Positions 23,494 to 37,300 of a stretch of 64,000 bases of DNA are shown piece after piece. Below the pieces are notes generated by a model. That model was not told the DNA's origin, did not search any database, and saw only the letters and a list, made by a program, of their open reading frames with translations. Made by a program: the position numbers and the translations under genes. The stretch is from Chromera velia (lineage: Eukaryota > Sar > Chromeraceae). The first letter of the stretch is position 1; each line of letters starts with the position of its first letter. The DNA lies in assembly GCA_018398765.1 (NCBI GenBank), contig JAHBMJ010004113.1, positions 1 to 64,000 of the forward strand, written 5' to 3'.

Positions 23494-24104
23494 CAGGGGG
23501 GGCTTGATAGGCTAGAGGAATACCTGGAGGAGGAAACGGAGTCTCGATGGGGGGCGATTTGTGTCTAGTCGGTCGGGCAGTTCTCTGTGGTGCCCTTTCT
23601 GATAAACCGCGTTTTGCGATTTCCTTCCATCCTCGCTTGGCGTTGTCTGTCCATGTCGACGTGCGTCTACTTGCTTTCCGTCCTTTGTCTCCTTTTGCGT
23701 TGCACCGAGGTCTCTCTTCCGTCCTTTCGTTCCTCTCTCTTTGATTTTCCTCTAGGCTAACAAGACATAGGGCGTACAGGTAGATGATCGAATGTACGTG
23801 TGCACACAATTAAGTCTAGTCCCGATAAAACGACGCTTCTGTTTGATGTTCATGAAGCTGTGATACGAACGTTTTTCTTTTCATTTTTGGTGTCATACAG
23901 CGGTGGAAGGTTGAAGAGGTTGGGGTTCTCCTGGGGCGTGCCAAGTGGAATCTCAGGAAACAGGAGCAACAAGAAGAAAGTCATAGAAAGAAAGGGCACC
24001 GGAAGAGGAGGACAATGGACGAGGACGAGGACGATGAGGAACAGATCAACTCAACATACAACGGTAACAGACAAGTGAAAAGAAGAAGGAAAAATGATGA
24101 ATGA
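20953..24104 (+). CDS. Caspase-fold cysteine protease (clan CD, C14-like), membrane/secretory N-terminus
   Basis: Four exons (20953-21890, 22327-22476, 23194-23452, 23901-24104), phases 2, 2, 0, giving 516 residues. Residues about 11-30 (GHFRITFLGVLIFCLVYADT) form a signal peptide or anchor. A caspase-type core follows: FFFFYAGHGE with the catalytic His at about 185, and VIMADSCFSGSF with the catalytic Cys at about 261, as in metacaspases and caspase-like proteins (which cleave after basic or acidic residues depending on subfamily; the S1 pocket cannot be read here). The C-terminal third is unusual. Exon 3 has a run of about ten acidic residues (EEEEEEEEE) and RDREFTTGPVRDLVDRVEGG. Exon 4 is very basic (RKKGHRKRR, then RRRKND). 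No death domain or zinc finger is seen. Introns begin with or carry long TATC, CT, GT and CTGT repeats. Confidence 0.75.
22505..22715 (+). repeat. Compound CT / poly-C / GT / CTGT microsatellite in an intron
   Basis: Lies in intron 2 of the caspase-like gene. It is pyrimidine-rich on the sense strand. All long open frames overlapping it on either strand are repeat translations. Confidence 0.85.
22878..22995 (+). repeat. Dispersed intronic repeat, third copy
   Basis: Matches the complement of the tandem pair at 11629-11856: CCCACGCTGTTTGATTGTTG at 22891, then TTTTTTGTCTTTTATGT, then CATGAAGAAAAGGAGGG and AGAAGAAGCCTGTAGTCTG. It lies in intron 2 of the caspase-like gene in the sense orientation. 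Confidence 0.65.
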
Positions 24105-25221
24105 ATGAGGGTTATCACAATTAATTTGACATTGCAATTCATTTTGACAGCAGCTAGACAATAAACAGAGCCAGATCTTATCAACTTCGTGTTCAGTTAT
24201 TGCCTGTATGATCTGATGATTCTCACTAAAAGTTTGATAAATTCAAGCTAGAATTAGGGTTTATTTTGCTAAAAATTAACAATTAAATCTTAGGAATATG
24301 ATTTGATTGATAATGTATGAGACTAAGCGATGAAAATCATAGAAAATGATTGACCATCGAGTCTGTTGAATCAACCAGTATACGATTTGCACCTCTCTAT
24401 CAGATTTAATAGGCTTTAAGCTAGGAGTTAAGCTAGTACGGGAGCAATACAATGTGTCGCTTTGCGTTTTGTCGATGTATATAATCACACATGGGTGATT
24501 CAACATAAATTTTATAAATCTAATTAAATTGTTTGACACTGTAATTTAGACTAGAAATTGGAAACATTTCGATTATGATCGGATCATCTATGAAAACTAG
24601 CTGTTGAAGCTAATCAATTTCTTTTAAAGTGGCTTAGTAATGAAGTTATTTTTGAAGGAAAATGAATGTATACGTATAAATAAGTTTTCAAGGTCAAAAT
24701 CGTTGTACGTTTAAGCTATTTTTAAAACAGTTTCAACTTTAAAAAGTTTTCCAAAAACTAGTTCAAAAAAAATAAGACTAGCCTCTGACTCTAAGTTATA
24801 ATTTCTTTCTGACTTTCTATAGTATATAGCAGTGTATCGAGCAGCATATATAATATGTTGCCTTTTTTATGTTGTCTATATATACACCTACTAGCTGGAG
24901 AGCTCATTTTTTCTCCAATTTGTGTTAAAATAGCTTCATATTAGATTCAATTACAGAATATTTTGCCATGAATCGCAAAATCGGTATCCTAAATACTTAG
25001 CCGGTGACATAGTCTCTGACTCTCAGACATATTTTTTTGAATCACAAAATTTGTATGCATGCATATGGCATCACACAGCAGCCTGGTTTTCGGAAACCTC
25101 TCAAATAGTTCAGGAAGACTGATCAATCATCCGCTACGTACCCCAGCCCTGAAGGACCCGCTCTCTACTTTTCTGTGCAGCTATTAAATTTTCTCTCTCT
25201 CTCTCTCTCTCTCTCTCCCTC

Positions 25222-25279
<58 letters not shown>

Positions 25280-25319
25280 CTTTCTTTCTCCTTCTCTTTC
25301 TCTGCGTCTCTCTCAGCGC
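24105..25319. other. AT-rich convergent 3' intergenic region
   Basis: Lies between the ends of the plus-strand caspase-like gene and the minus-strand calpain-like gene. 24110-25130 is AT-rich without coding signal. 25193-25279 is a CT/GT microsatellite directly after the calpain stop. Confidence 0.6.
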
Positions 25320-25977
25320 CTACATGAGAGCACAGGCCTGATCCAGATCAACCCCACAGAAGATCCGCTTGCCGCCATCGTCAGGGTGCTCTTCTCGTGG
25401 CTCGTCCTCGGCTGCGCAGACACAGACAGACACGGAGTGACCGGCAGACAGAGAGGGGGACACGCGCGCGCGTGAGTCTGTGCGAGGGAGAGAGAGAGAG
25501 AGAGACAGACCGACTGACAGACACAAACAGAGGGAGACCCGTAACTGCTCAGACACTCACGCACGCATGATGTTGCCGCAAATGAGGGCAAAAAAAGATT
25601 CACCAGAATGGTTACCGGAAAGCGCTCCGAGCAATTTACCTTGATCACAAAAACACGTTGCGGGTCGTTCGCACGGCCAGCCCAGACAGACAGAAAGATC
25701 GACGTGCTACCTGCCTGCTGCCTGCCAAACTGACTTACTGACGTCGATTTGGAAAGAATCCCCAGAAGGAATCATTGCGAGCGTTCAACGAGTCGCCAGG
25801 CACTACCCACTTTCGGTTCAACCCTGGTTTGCCCCGTGCATCTACCGAGAGGCCCGCAGGACTCTGCACACGCATATCAATACATGCAGGAACACGTACA
25901 AATGTCTTCGTCACATACAAACACACACGCACGCATCGACATCAGAACATTCACACATACATATACACACATACACA

Positions 25978-26014
<37 letters not shown>

Positions 26015-28841
26015 ACACGCGCGCGCGCAGACTCAGACATGCGCACACATACACACACGCACATATATGCACAAAACAGCTGTCGCGAATGAATGCAGGC
26101 TCGCTCACGCACCCTTGACGTGTGATGAACTCTGAGAATGAGTCTGCGTAGAGACTTCGGCCTGCCCGTCCCCTGTTCCGGCAGATGGCACGTGACAAGA
26201 AACTTTCCGGGGCCCGTCTGCAAGAAGGAAGGCAAAAGATCAGATCGAAGGGTCTGTCTGCAGTTTGCTTCCAGCCTTGATTAATTCCGGTCTTTGTTTG
26301 TTTGTTTGTTTCTCCTTCTCTTCTCTTCTGCCTCAACAGAGGCCAAGAGATTGCAAAAAAGAAAGCGCATGCTTGCTTTTCCTTCTCCTTCTCCTTGTAC
26401 CTCTGTTTTCTCGCCCCTTTTCTTTTCTTTGCCAGTCCCCAACACATGCAGTCCATATACGCTCGCAAAAAGCATACATGGAGGCAGACGTACAGAAACA
26501 GAGCGAAAGGGGCCAGAGCAAGGCGACAGACAAGACTCTGCCTGACCTCCGCCCCGCGAGCCAAATGACGCAGGCACGAACGAACGCACGCACGCACCCC
26601 CCCGCCCATGCACTGACCGCAGTGAAAGCGACGCAGGTGTCCCTTTGGGGGATCCAGTCCGACTGGCACACAAGCGCCCAGTCGTCGGCAGCCTCCGCTA
26701 CTTTTGCAAACACCCGAATCTACACACATACACACATACACACACACACACACACACCAGGGACGGTTCTCGTTTTTCGCTGTCTGTCTCTGCTTATGTC
26801 TGTCTCCGTGTCCTTGCTTGTGTCATGCTGCATGTCCCTCCCCTGATGGATGGATCTGGGGTCCCCTGGCGGATCGACTCCACCTACTCCCATGCACACT
26901 ACATGCAGGCAGGCAGGCTAATTCTTCCTCCCTCCATCTTACGATCAGCCGTTCACTAACGAAAGAGGAGGCACGGAAGCAAGGCCCCTGCAGGAGGTGA
27001 AGAAAAGCCGATCCGCAGAAAGAACAAAAACCCGTCAGAAGCCATGCAAAAAAAAAAAAAAACAGACCCACCAACCAGAAGAGGAGACGGATCGGGAAGC
27101 TCCTCAATTTGTCCAAGGCCGAATGCCATTCTGAGAGCGTTGGATGGATCAGGAATTTAGACAGACACACAGACAGGCAGGCAGACGGGAGCAGACACAC
27201 AGAAATGCATGGGATGCGGATTGAATCCATTTGTGTGTTGTGACCCTTTGAAGCACTCAAATTTATTCGGGCGCTTCTTCTAAAACCAGATCAAGGCGCC
27301 GACTTGTGTATGAAGACTACGCGTCTGCCTGCACAACAGCCATACGCACGAAGAAAGGGAGAGAGAGACTGACACACAGACGACACCCCCCACCCCCCCA
27401 CCCCCACACCCACACAGAGAACCTCTGAGCCCACCCACCTCATGTCCTCTTGGGATACGCAGAGACCCACCCGGACCTCCCCCCACCCCGCCCCTCGACT
27501 GGAAGAAACGCTCCCGTTGTGGCCGCTCTGTCCAGACCCCCGCAGATCCAAAATGAACTCCGGGGGGCTCTCCGCTGATGTGGGCTGTCGCGTGGCGTGC
27601 AGGCTCTGCAGTTTGTCGACAGTTCCGTCCATACAGACAAAAATTGGTTTGTTGAGAGCGAATGAATGAACCATCAGGAAATTCATTAACGACAGGCAAT
27701 TGGCCTGACAGACAGCTGACCAGAAAAAGAGATTGAAGAGAGATCCGGGGCTGGGGACAAAAATCGAGTAGGCATAAATGACCACCGGCAGAAACTTTCG
27801 ATCGAGACGGTGGTACAAGTGGTAGAAGGAGAAAAGAGACGCCTGTGACTAACCTGAAAGTAGAGCGGGCATCCTGGGAGCTGAGGGTTGAGGTCACGCG
27901 GGACCTGCAGACTCATGCACACGCACACATACAGACACACAGACGCGCAGAGAGAGGGAAGGGGCAAAACTTTTGCTTCTCTTTTCACGTCCCCCCATTG
28001 TCTGCATTGATTTCATTTCTTCGCAGGCATACTCTTTGGCTTCCCCGATGCCTTGGATGGAACCTCCCCCTCTACCTCTACCTCTCTCTCTGTCTCTCTC
28101 TCCCATCCATCCTTCCTTCCTTGCTTCCCTTCTCTCTCTCTCTCTCTCTCTCCCTCCCTTCCTTACTACGCATTCAAGCGACCATCACAGCAGCGGGAGT
28201 AAGGGAAGAAAAGAGAAGCCACGAGATTCACAGAGAGAAGAGAGAGACCCTCGCGCCCAAGCAGACCCATGCAGCCACTCACCCCTGCGAGAGGCACAAG
28301 ACGACATTCAATCACAGTGGCAAACAGGTGCTGCACGTCTTGAGCGGGGACCCAGAAAAACCCCTGCAAGCAATCAGACAAAAACAAACGGACGGAGAGA
28401 GGGAGGCAGCGAGGGAGCAGAAAGATTCCCGGACTGCACACGGACACACACAAACACGTACACGTACATCTGCTGCCTCGCGTTCGCGTGTGGAAAAAGA
28501 AACCAGGCACACGCCGAGCTAGAGTCGGATGAAACCCCATTCACTCCTGCGACAGAAAATTGATGCATGGCAGAGAGCGTCCATCCCGAGGAATGAAGTG
28601 AAAAAACGAGGCCAGTACTGCCCTGCAGGTCTTGAGCGATCGATTCACTCATCACGACCTTTTTTCATTCACAGAGAGAGAGAGAGCGTTGGATGGGATG
28701 GGATAAGATGGAATGAATTGATGAACACACGACACCGTACACCTTCATATCGCTACATACACCCTCCCCCGTCTCTGAACGAACCCATGCATCCATCCGC
28801 ACATGCATACTCCCCCCCCCCCCNNNNNNNNNNNNNNNNNN

Positions 28842-28902
<61 letters not shown>

Positions 28903-29978
28903 GAGAGATAGATAGATAGAGAGAGAGAGGTGGAGGACATGCAATGAACCTGCATGGACGCAAGTGTTCTTTTCCTCTCTGTCTTGATACTCATGTGGAT
29001 TCCAACAATTAGAGTGAACAAGTGAGTGACAGGCTAAAGCACAGTTCCTCTTCTTGTGCATCGCCAATTCAACAGAGAGACGGAAGGAAGAGCAAGGAGG
29101 ACTGGGAAACATTCAGACAGATTGAGCACATCTTGCCTTTGCTCTCCGAGAACAAATCATCTTTGAAAAATGTAGTTACTAGGGCGTTCAGTTGAATCAT
29201 CAATGTTTGAGCTGGAAAATTCGACTCCTATGCCTCTCTCTCTCCCTCCTCTCTCTTCTCCTTCTTCTCTCTCTCTCTGTGACTGACTGACGGACATCGA
29301 AAGGTCCCGATGCCAATCTCTGTTGGTCCCTCAACAAATAGAAGGGGGCCCCCTCCCACATCACAGCACCAGAGACGACAAAGTGAGCGTGCCCCCGAAT
29401 GTTCAACGCCGCGCCCAAGCCCTTCACCATCTGCTTGTCCGCCCTCAAACAGAACAGAGACCCCGGCTGCATGCAGGCCCATCCGTGCACACAAACAAGC
29501 AAGCAAGCAAATTCACGTGCGCAAATATACAAGAGAGATGCGCCGAAAATTTCTCACACACACGAAATGGAGGGAACCTGACTCCTTTTCCCTCACTCAC
29601 CCTGCACCAAATTCCCTGCACCAGCAGATAGACGACCCTCGACACAGAGAGACAGATCGACTCTATCTTCCGTCAGAAGGTCGTCTATCCCCTGCTTTCC
29701 CTTCTCAAACGTACGTGCACACAAACAAATGCTGGGCTGGCTGACCATCTTTTCTGAAATGTAAACAAACAGCCTGTCGGGCGCGATCGCCTTGACAGAA
29801 AACCTTCCTGTCAGACCCCCTGCACCATTCAGTCAGTAAAGTTCATCGTAAATTGTGCGTGTGCTGGGGGAGCGTGCGTAGACAGAAAATGCATAGATCC
29901 GCTCTGAAATAAAAGCTGCCTGTCAGAGAAATCGTGTGCAGAAAGAAACTCTCTGCATACGTGTACGCACACAAAAAG

Positions 29979-30039
<61 letters not shown>

Positions 30040-31308
30040 AGGAACACAAGCGTAACCTACTGTCTCCCTCGCCCACTCTAAAGAAACCCATGCGAGCGCA
30101 AAGATCAACACTCGTCCCCCCCACGTCCGGGCCTTCACCTCACCCGTCGCCAATCCTCCATCATCATTGATCGACATCTGCCTCTTTACAAACAAAGACA
30201 CACCAACCTTCTTTCTTCTTGCCCCCATTCCCCCCCCCCTCCCCTCCCCTCCGATTCACCTGTGAGGTCTGCCAGAAAGTCCTCCACTCTCGGGGACCCC
30301 AGGGAGAGCAGCTCATACGAATCCAGGGACTTCGCCAGCGCCTTCTCTACCAGAGGCCCCCTGCAACGTACACACACTCAGAAGACGACGCGATGATTCA
30401 TTCAATCGAAACAACAACAACAACAACAAAACCAACACCCGGCCACACCTGATATGAATTTTGTTCTGCACGTAGGTTTCGATCTTCTTAACAACCGCTC
30501 GGATAGGACCACTTCCTGTCCCTCATGGAAATCCATGCGCACACCCATGTCGAATGAGTGCATTTCATCCGCTTCCCTTACACACTAGGTGGCGGAGATT
30601 CCATTCTGGTATTGAACAAATGTTTCCTGTGTCTTCTTCAAGCAAGGGCTGAGGAAAGAGAAAGGGGGTACCTGCCTACGTGTGGTTTGCTGACCCTTTT
30701 TTTTCTTGATTAAAAGTAAGCATATATATATACGAATCGCTGACCATATTTGGAGCTCGTTGGAGGACCGACCTGCATGGAGAGGGGGCAGGGCAGGGCA
30801 GGCACGTGCAGGTAGGGCGGGCACAGTCGGAAGACTGGGGAAAAGGCGATCCCAGAGAGACAGCACACATCGTTCTCTCTCTTTTCTTTTTTTTTTTGCA
30901 CCTTCCTTTACCCACAAACAGACTAACGATACGTTTCTTTCGTTTTCCTCCTTCTTTTCATGCGCACAATAGAGAAAACTGCCAACAGTGAGACAGACAG
31001 GCAGAATGAATTATTCTCACTCCCACTGAGATTGACAGACAGACTGACTGACTGACTGACAGAAGACCGGCAGTCCTTGGGAGCTCCAGATGGATTCCTC
31101 CAGCTCTCTCTTCTCCCTCTTCCCCCCCGGACCCCACAGCGACCCTCTCCTTCCTGCCGCCCCTGCCCCCCCGCTGCTGCCCTGACTGTGGGTTGAGGGG
31201 TCATGGAGGAACTTTCCGTCCACAGGAACTTTGTCGTCCACCAGCGTCTCCACCCACAGTCCGTTTTTGAACAGACGCAGACCGTACACGCACGCGCTCC
31301 GATCGTAT

Positions 31309-31383
<75 letters not shown>

Positions 31384-32398
31384 GTATATGTTTCTTCTTC
31401 TTCTCAGACAGACAGACAGACAGACAGACACACGCACGCACACACACAGACACGTGTGTCTGAGTGCAATTGAGTATTGAGAAAGTGAGCGAACAGAATG
31501 AAGGCGTTGTTCCTGACCACAGATTTTTCTGATGATATTCAACGATGGTTTGTGATCCATCGCACATCATGGCACACCTCTGAAACAGCCCCCCGATTTT
31601 TCACTGAGAAGAGTGTGTATTTTGTCCAAGAAAAAGAGCCGACTTTCGTGTCGTATGCGGCCAGTGGGTGCAACCGAGGGAATTAATTTGTGGTCAAACA
31701 AAGAGTGTGCCTGCCTGCCTGCCTGCCTGCCAGATGGATGGCTGGATGGCATCATGCATGCAGGCTCCTTCCTTGACGCACGCACTGACACAAACAAGTC
31801 GGTAGGCGGTTTTCTGCATGTTGTGAGATGCTGTCCGTGTGCTGAATTGCCTGCTTGATCCGGCGAAATGCCGTTGACTGACTGACCGAGCGAAGACGTT
31901 TCTGAGGACTCTCGGTCTGGATGCGACCATTTGGATTGCAGTGATGCACTCGCAGTTGGAGAGCCTGCCTTCGTAGACGAGGGGAAGGATTTCCTCATCG
32001 CCAGAGGGGGAGGGAGAGGGGGAGGCTGAGGAGGAAGAGACGGCCGCTGGCTCGGGGAAGAGGGCAGCGTCTGCGAGAGCGAGAGCATGCAAGCGCGGGG
32101 CGTCGGTCAGTAAGACATGGAGAGAACACGGAGGGAGGGAACAGAGAGAGAAGCGGCTCCTGAAGGGACTCTGGGTAGGAAGGAAGGAAGGATTGCGGTC
32201 GAGAAGAAAAGACAAGAAAAGGAAACGCCCCGCTGCCGAAAATTAATTGTCGCCCAGCTGTGTCTTTCTCTGTCTCAGTCGGGTCAGTCAGTCAGTCAGT
32301 CAGTCAGTCAGTCAGCCATGCAGAAGGGAAATTGAGGGAAAGATCTTGGTCTTCAGTGCCATGAACAACAAGGAGAACACGGAGCCGCACAGGTTCTC

Positions 32399-32430
<32 letters not shown>

Positions 32431-33396
32431 GGCAGGGACATCGGAGGGGAGTGAGAGACTGTCATGCAGGCAGGAGAAGAGAGAGCCTGGAGGCTGACTG
32501 ACGAGGATATACGTGATCCAGTCTCTTCCATTCAGCAGGCACAGGCACCCCACACCGATAAAGTTCCTCAGCGAAAGGCGTCACATGACGGACGCAAGGG
32601 GAGAAATCGAGATCACGGAAAGGTTGACCATCGGCCTTTGCGGTCTTCAGTGAGGGCGACAAAGTAGGCACACAGGCAGAAGCATACAGAGATACACGCA
32701 CAGAAACGCAGCACGCATGGAGGTAAACAAGCAGACTGATGAACCATACTTCCGTTTCTGTTTGCGTGTTTACTCGGGGCTCACCCACCCGCCGTCTCCC
32801 CCTTGATTAAATCATCTGCCCTTCAGAGAGACGGCCTCTCTTTATTTGCTTGGGCACGCTCTTCGAGGAAAAAAGAGCCGATGAAGAGGCAATCAAAAGA
32901 CGCAGAAATGAAGCGAAAGAGACTGGCAGACTGACATTTATGTATAGATGCAAATGGAGGCTCATAGATCCTTTTCGCGGATACAAACAGGAAGGTTTCA
33001 CTTAGAGTATAGAGAAAGAGGGGGCGCGTGAAGGACGCGGCCCCCTTTCCATTTATGCCTCCCCATCTCATACTGCGCTTCCTAGCTCTCCTTTACCTCA
33101 AGACAGACAGACAGACAGCCCGCCCTGCTGATTTGATGCAACCCTCCCTCCGTCCGTGGGTCCCTCTGTCTGCCTACCTGCGCAAGGATGTCGACTTTCT
33201 CGATTAGTTTCCGGGTGCACGACTGCTTTGTGTCCTCTGCCCGGTACCAGGAACGGTCCCTGCCGGCTGCCGCTCCAGATGCGACAAATTGGGGGTTGGA
33301 CAGCGCGGCGGGGACCGGGGCGCCTGGCTGCTGCTGTGCTGCGGCTGCCATCCGTCTCCTTCTCTCTTCGTCTCCGTAACGAAATGAAGTTGGCAA
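25320..33396 (-). CDS. Calpain-like cysteine protease (family C2), many exons
   Basis: Recognised exons, 5' to 3' on the minus strand: 33396-33178 (start MPTS or internal MAAAA), about 32648-32503, 32070-31887, 31308-31057, 30360-30260, 29819-29746, 29466 to about 29291, 28363-28283, 27904-27854, 27605-27439, about 26706-26614, 26217-26113, about 25870-25740, 25411-25320 (TAG stop). Some linking exons are probably missing. Calpain landmarks in order: WKRLDHVYP; YEGRLSNCECITAIQMVASR (the QG.LGDCW box, Cys kept); VYGLRLFKNGLWVETLVDDK; GPLVEKALAKSLDSYELLS; LTGGLTGRFS; GHAHFVVSGAV (catalytic His). The RNPWG Asn box is not visible; FYLLRDQQRL stands near its place. A C2-like sandwich follows (GFFWVPAQDV, PPEFILDL, GPGKFLVTCHLPEQ). 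Calpains are calcium-regulated proteases. This one may be inactive, or the Asn may lie in an exon I did not find. Confidence 0.7.
28824..28841. other. Assembly gap (18 N) beside a poly-C run
   Basis: Undetermined bases directly after 12 C residues and before a CA repeat, inside an intron of the calpain-like gene. The true length is unknown. Confidence 0.95.
31313..31445 (-). repeat. CA / GA / GACA compound microsatellite in a calpain intron
   Basis: On the sense (minus) strand it reads GT, TC and CTGT repeats, with a GAAGAAGAAGAAACATATA core (31387-31405) that matches the end of the dispersed repeat at 11.7 and 22.9 kb. Confidence 0.7.
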
Positions 33397-34374
33397 CTGA
33401 GCGGGACGACGAACAAGGTGAATACGAACACGGACTGCCGTTTCTTGATTTGGGTGAGTTGAGCTACGCAGTCTGAGCCTTCAGATGCAGTCTGTGCGTG
33501 CGGGTGCGGAAGAGGTGGTGAGAAATCAATCAATAGATACACTCTCCGATTCTCGAACAGAAACCGAAAGCAACAGAGTGCGCTGTTCACGTTGCAGCGT
33601 AAACCTTTCCAGCGAAGTTGAAGGAATCAGATACTTTCGTCTGGTCTTCCTCGACCCGGCCGGATGGAGACCAGAGCGGGAAACAGGTATATACGAATCT
33701 ACAACTGGGTGTCCCCTCTGCGCAAAACTCTTTTCGCCTGCCAGGGCTCACCCAAGGTGTCAACAAAAAACGGACCCCCACAGCACCAAGTCAGCATCGC
33801 TGGTTTTGAAGCCTTCAAGTCTGTGAACAGCTCTGTAGTCTGTCTTGACCGCCTGTATTATATGCTAATAAAATGTAATTGCATGAAGGAATCATAAAAG
33901 GAATCAGCTATATAGCTATCGATCGAATCTGAAGTGAGGTCTGAAGAGGCCGGAGCATCGTGGGTTCTGGAAAAGTTTGGTAAGTGCCCCCCGCTTCGCT
34001 TTCCGGGGCCAACTTTACATTGGCAGATACCGCGCGTGGCTTGGGGGCCATGGCATATAATTGGCATATATGAGGGCATTGGTCTCTCATCCGAACTTCA
34101 TCGTCGACACTTTCATACACTTTCTGACGTTCGGGGTTTCGACAAACTCTGATAAATGCTGCTACGAAAGTGAACTCAATCGCTATGGACTATGCCTATG
34201 CCTGGTAATACTCTCACATGCAGGTAGAAAGCGATCGAGTGATGCAGAAGCCCGAATTCCTCCAATTCACAAATTTGACCGTGACCATGAGTAATCGGTC
34301 CTGATCTGGGTGATCGGCCCACTGCTTGTCAGCACCTCCCCGTCTTCCCGTCTTTTGAAGCTCTCTGGGAAGGC
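33397..34374. promoter_or_regulatory. Upstream region shared by two divergent genes
   Basis: Separates the calpain-like start (minus) from the first recognised exon of the giant Rad3-like gene (plus). Short open stretches occur (e.g. 33934-33979 followed by GTAAGT). One could be a non-coding or 5' exon of the plus gene, but no chain was established. Confidence 0.35.
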
Positions 34375-37300
34375 ATGGACGTGCTCGGCACTGAGCAAGA
34401 GGCAGGAACCATGGAGAGCAACAAGGGTGTCCTTCAGTCTCCAAAGAATACACGTGATGGTTTTTTTTCGGCAACTGGGGAAACCGACTCCGCTTTGCGT
34501 GGAATTCCGTTTCACCTGGCCTTTCCCAGAGATTCATCGAGGGTGGGTGAGTGCACTCTCATGCGAGCAGAGGGGATTGGTTCACGTGCGGGAGGGATCA
34601 TGTTTGTTTATTGTCATCTTTATCAGTGCATTCGAAAGCATTTTGACGCTGTTCTCCAAATGCGCGCTCGTCGCGGTTCTGTTGGTGTGCTGTGCAGGAA
34701 GGACATTCTCATGCTCCACCGTACTCTCTCCGTCTTCCTCTTTACTTCTTTCCTCGTGCGTCCCACTTTTTCTGCCCGTTTCTTTTTCGATCTTGATGTT
34801 TGTTCTTTGAGAGCAGGACGCGATTTTGAAGGAGACTGCGGCGGCTTTGAGAGAGAAAAGAGATCTCCTCATAGAGTGCGCACCCTCCACAGAGACTCTC
34901 GAAACGGTTGTCTATGCTTCTGCCTCCTGGCTCCACAAAGAAGCAGAGCGACAAGAGAAGGAGGGAAGCTCGAATGACCAAGGACCAGTATTGATATTCG
35001 GAGTTAAGGACGAGAGCGAGATGCAAGACGTTCTTTTTGCCCTCGACAGCTGCCCTTCTTCCTTGAAAGTGCTGCCGATGCCCCCGAAACGCCGGTTGTG
35101 CATCCACAACACCGTTTCCCGTTCGCCGTATCCAGAGATTGAGTGTGCAGCACTGCACAACCGTCCCCCGCCTCTCGACAAGAAGCCCAAGCAGAAAGCA
35201 ACACAACTGTGGAAGCAGAAAGGGTCGGGAAAACTGCATTTTGAAGCGACGGAGCAGGCAAGTAGGAGATCTGGTCTACAGGAGACGAGGGGGGCATCTT
35301 CTGGCTCTGTTTCTTCAAGTTGTGGGTGCATCTTCAGAATCTCAGCATCCAAAAGAGGGTGGGAAGGAGCCCGACTCGAAGACCTGCCTGACCTCGAGGA
35401 CCTTCACAAGGAAGGCTCCCGGCTTGGTCGCTGTCCCTTCTATGCAACAGAGACAGAGGTCCGAGACCATCTCACAAAAAGAAGAACACTCAGACAGAAC
35501 GAGACGGACGAGGATGAGAATCCTGATCAGGATCCCGTGGAGGGCCTCTTTCTCATCTGTACGCACCAGATGATTTTGGATCCCGTTTTTCGATCCTTTG
35601 AAGATATCTCCCTTCCTCTTCAGGAAGACGGACAGACGGCTGTCGTTCTGTACGGTCTTCCTTCTGACCTCTTCACATGTCGTGAAGCTTCCTCTGTCTT
35701 CCTTCCTCTCAGGGATCTAGGTCATGTCTCCGCGGCGTTGCAGGTCCGCCCGCCCGTCTTCTTTCCCTCTGTACGTACAGCTTTGGCTGTCTCGTCTGTG
35801 GAATGCGCCTCCCCCCTCTTTGCTTGCCGGTGTACCTTGGTGTCTGCCGAGTACCTCCATTTAATTCTTTCTGCTCCGTCGAATCAATCAAAGCGATGTA
35901 CCCACCCCACGCTGCCGCTACCACAATGACAAAGCCCAGACCTCTCTTGCCTGCCTGCCCGCCTGCTCGCGTGTCTCCTTGTCCGTTTTTTTGCCTCTGT
36001 TCTACTTGCACACCCCCTTTGTGTTCCTTCTGTTCCTTGACCGACCGCCTTGCAAGCAGCGTGAAGAAAACCGGGTCCTCTACGGGAAGGTGCCTGCTAT
36101 TTTTGGAGGCGGGGGGGGGGGGCGTGAGGAGGGGATAGACGAGGAGCAATTGGCGTTGTTGCAGAGAGTGCGGAATTCGGTGGTGAGAATGGCACAGACA
36201 GCCTCGAACCGGTGGGGATATGTTGGACAGCAGGAGGCACGAGCAGGGGGCGTGAGCAGAGAGGGTCGGTGCATGCACTGCATCATGTGCATGTGTGGTT
36301 GGTTGGTTGCATGCAATAGGATCGAGCGGTTTCCGTTGAGGGCGGGAGAGGGGAGGGGAGGGGAGATGGGGTGTGCGGTACTTGACGTAGACAGAGAGGT
36401 TACATCGTGACTCTAGTTTTGTTTGTGTTCTTTCTTTCACTCTTTTTTACACACTCTTTTGAGAGTTAGCTTGGTCATTTATTTTTGCGATTTGGGGGTC
36501 GTTCTGTGGTCTCGATCTGCAAGTCGATCGATCGCACGACGGGGTAGGTAGATATCCATTTCGATCCATCGATCGGGACCAGCTTTGTGACTTCTGCCTG
36601 TTTGAAATTACCCTTTCGCTCTGTATGTGTACACACATGCATGCACGTACGTTTATAAGCCTTGCGGCAACCCCATGCATAGGCCTTCGATTTGAGACTT
36701 GCATGCGTTCTGATTCCACGAAGACAGAATTAAGTTTTGCGTGTGCATGTGCATAACGACGAGGTACAGTTCCACTTAATTGTACGTACATGCAGGTCAG
36801 AATGGGGGCAGCTCAACCCCCGTTTCCCTTCAACGTCGTCCCCTTCTTTTGGAGTCGTCTGCGTTTCTCTCTTTGGTTTTAGGATGTCCGGTTTCGACTG
36901 GGAGGGAGGGGGGCCTGCATCTGCATCATGGGGTGCATGGAGGGAAGAGGGGGCCGGGGGGGATTCTTGACAGCAGCAGGGCGACCGCAGGGGGGGGAGA
37001 GCATGATCGACTCGGAGACGGAGAGGGGGGGCACCTGCAGGTGGACACAGGGACAGGGAACGCGCTCGTCCGCCCTCTCCTTCTCCCTCGCACCCCTGTC
37101 GGAGAAGCTCTTTTTCACGTCAGTCCGCCAGTTAGTCTGTGTCTGTCTGTCTGTCTGTCTGTCTGTGGCCAGTGTGTCAGTCAGCCGGTCACTTACCATG
37201 TGGACACGTAAGTTGCAAGAGCAGTAGTGAGTGCAATTTGAAACTGAGCGATTTGTCTCTCTCCTTGATTGTCCCTCTGTCGATGCCTTCCATTTCTTTC

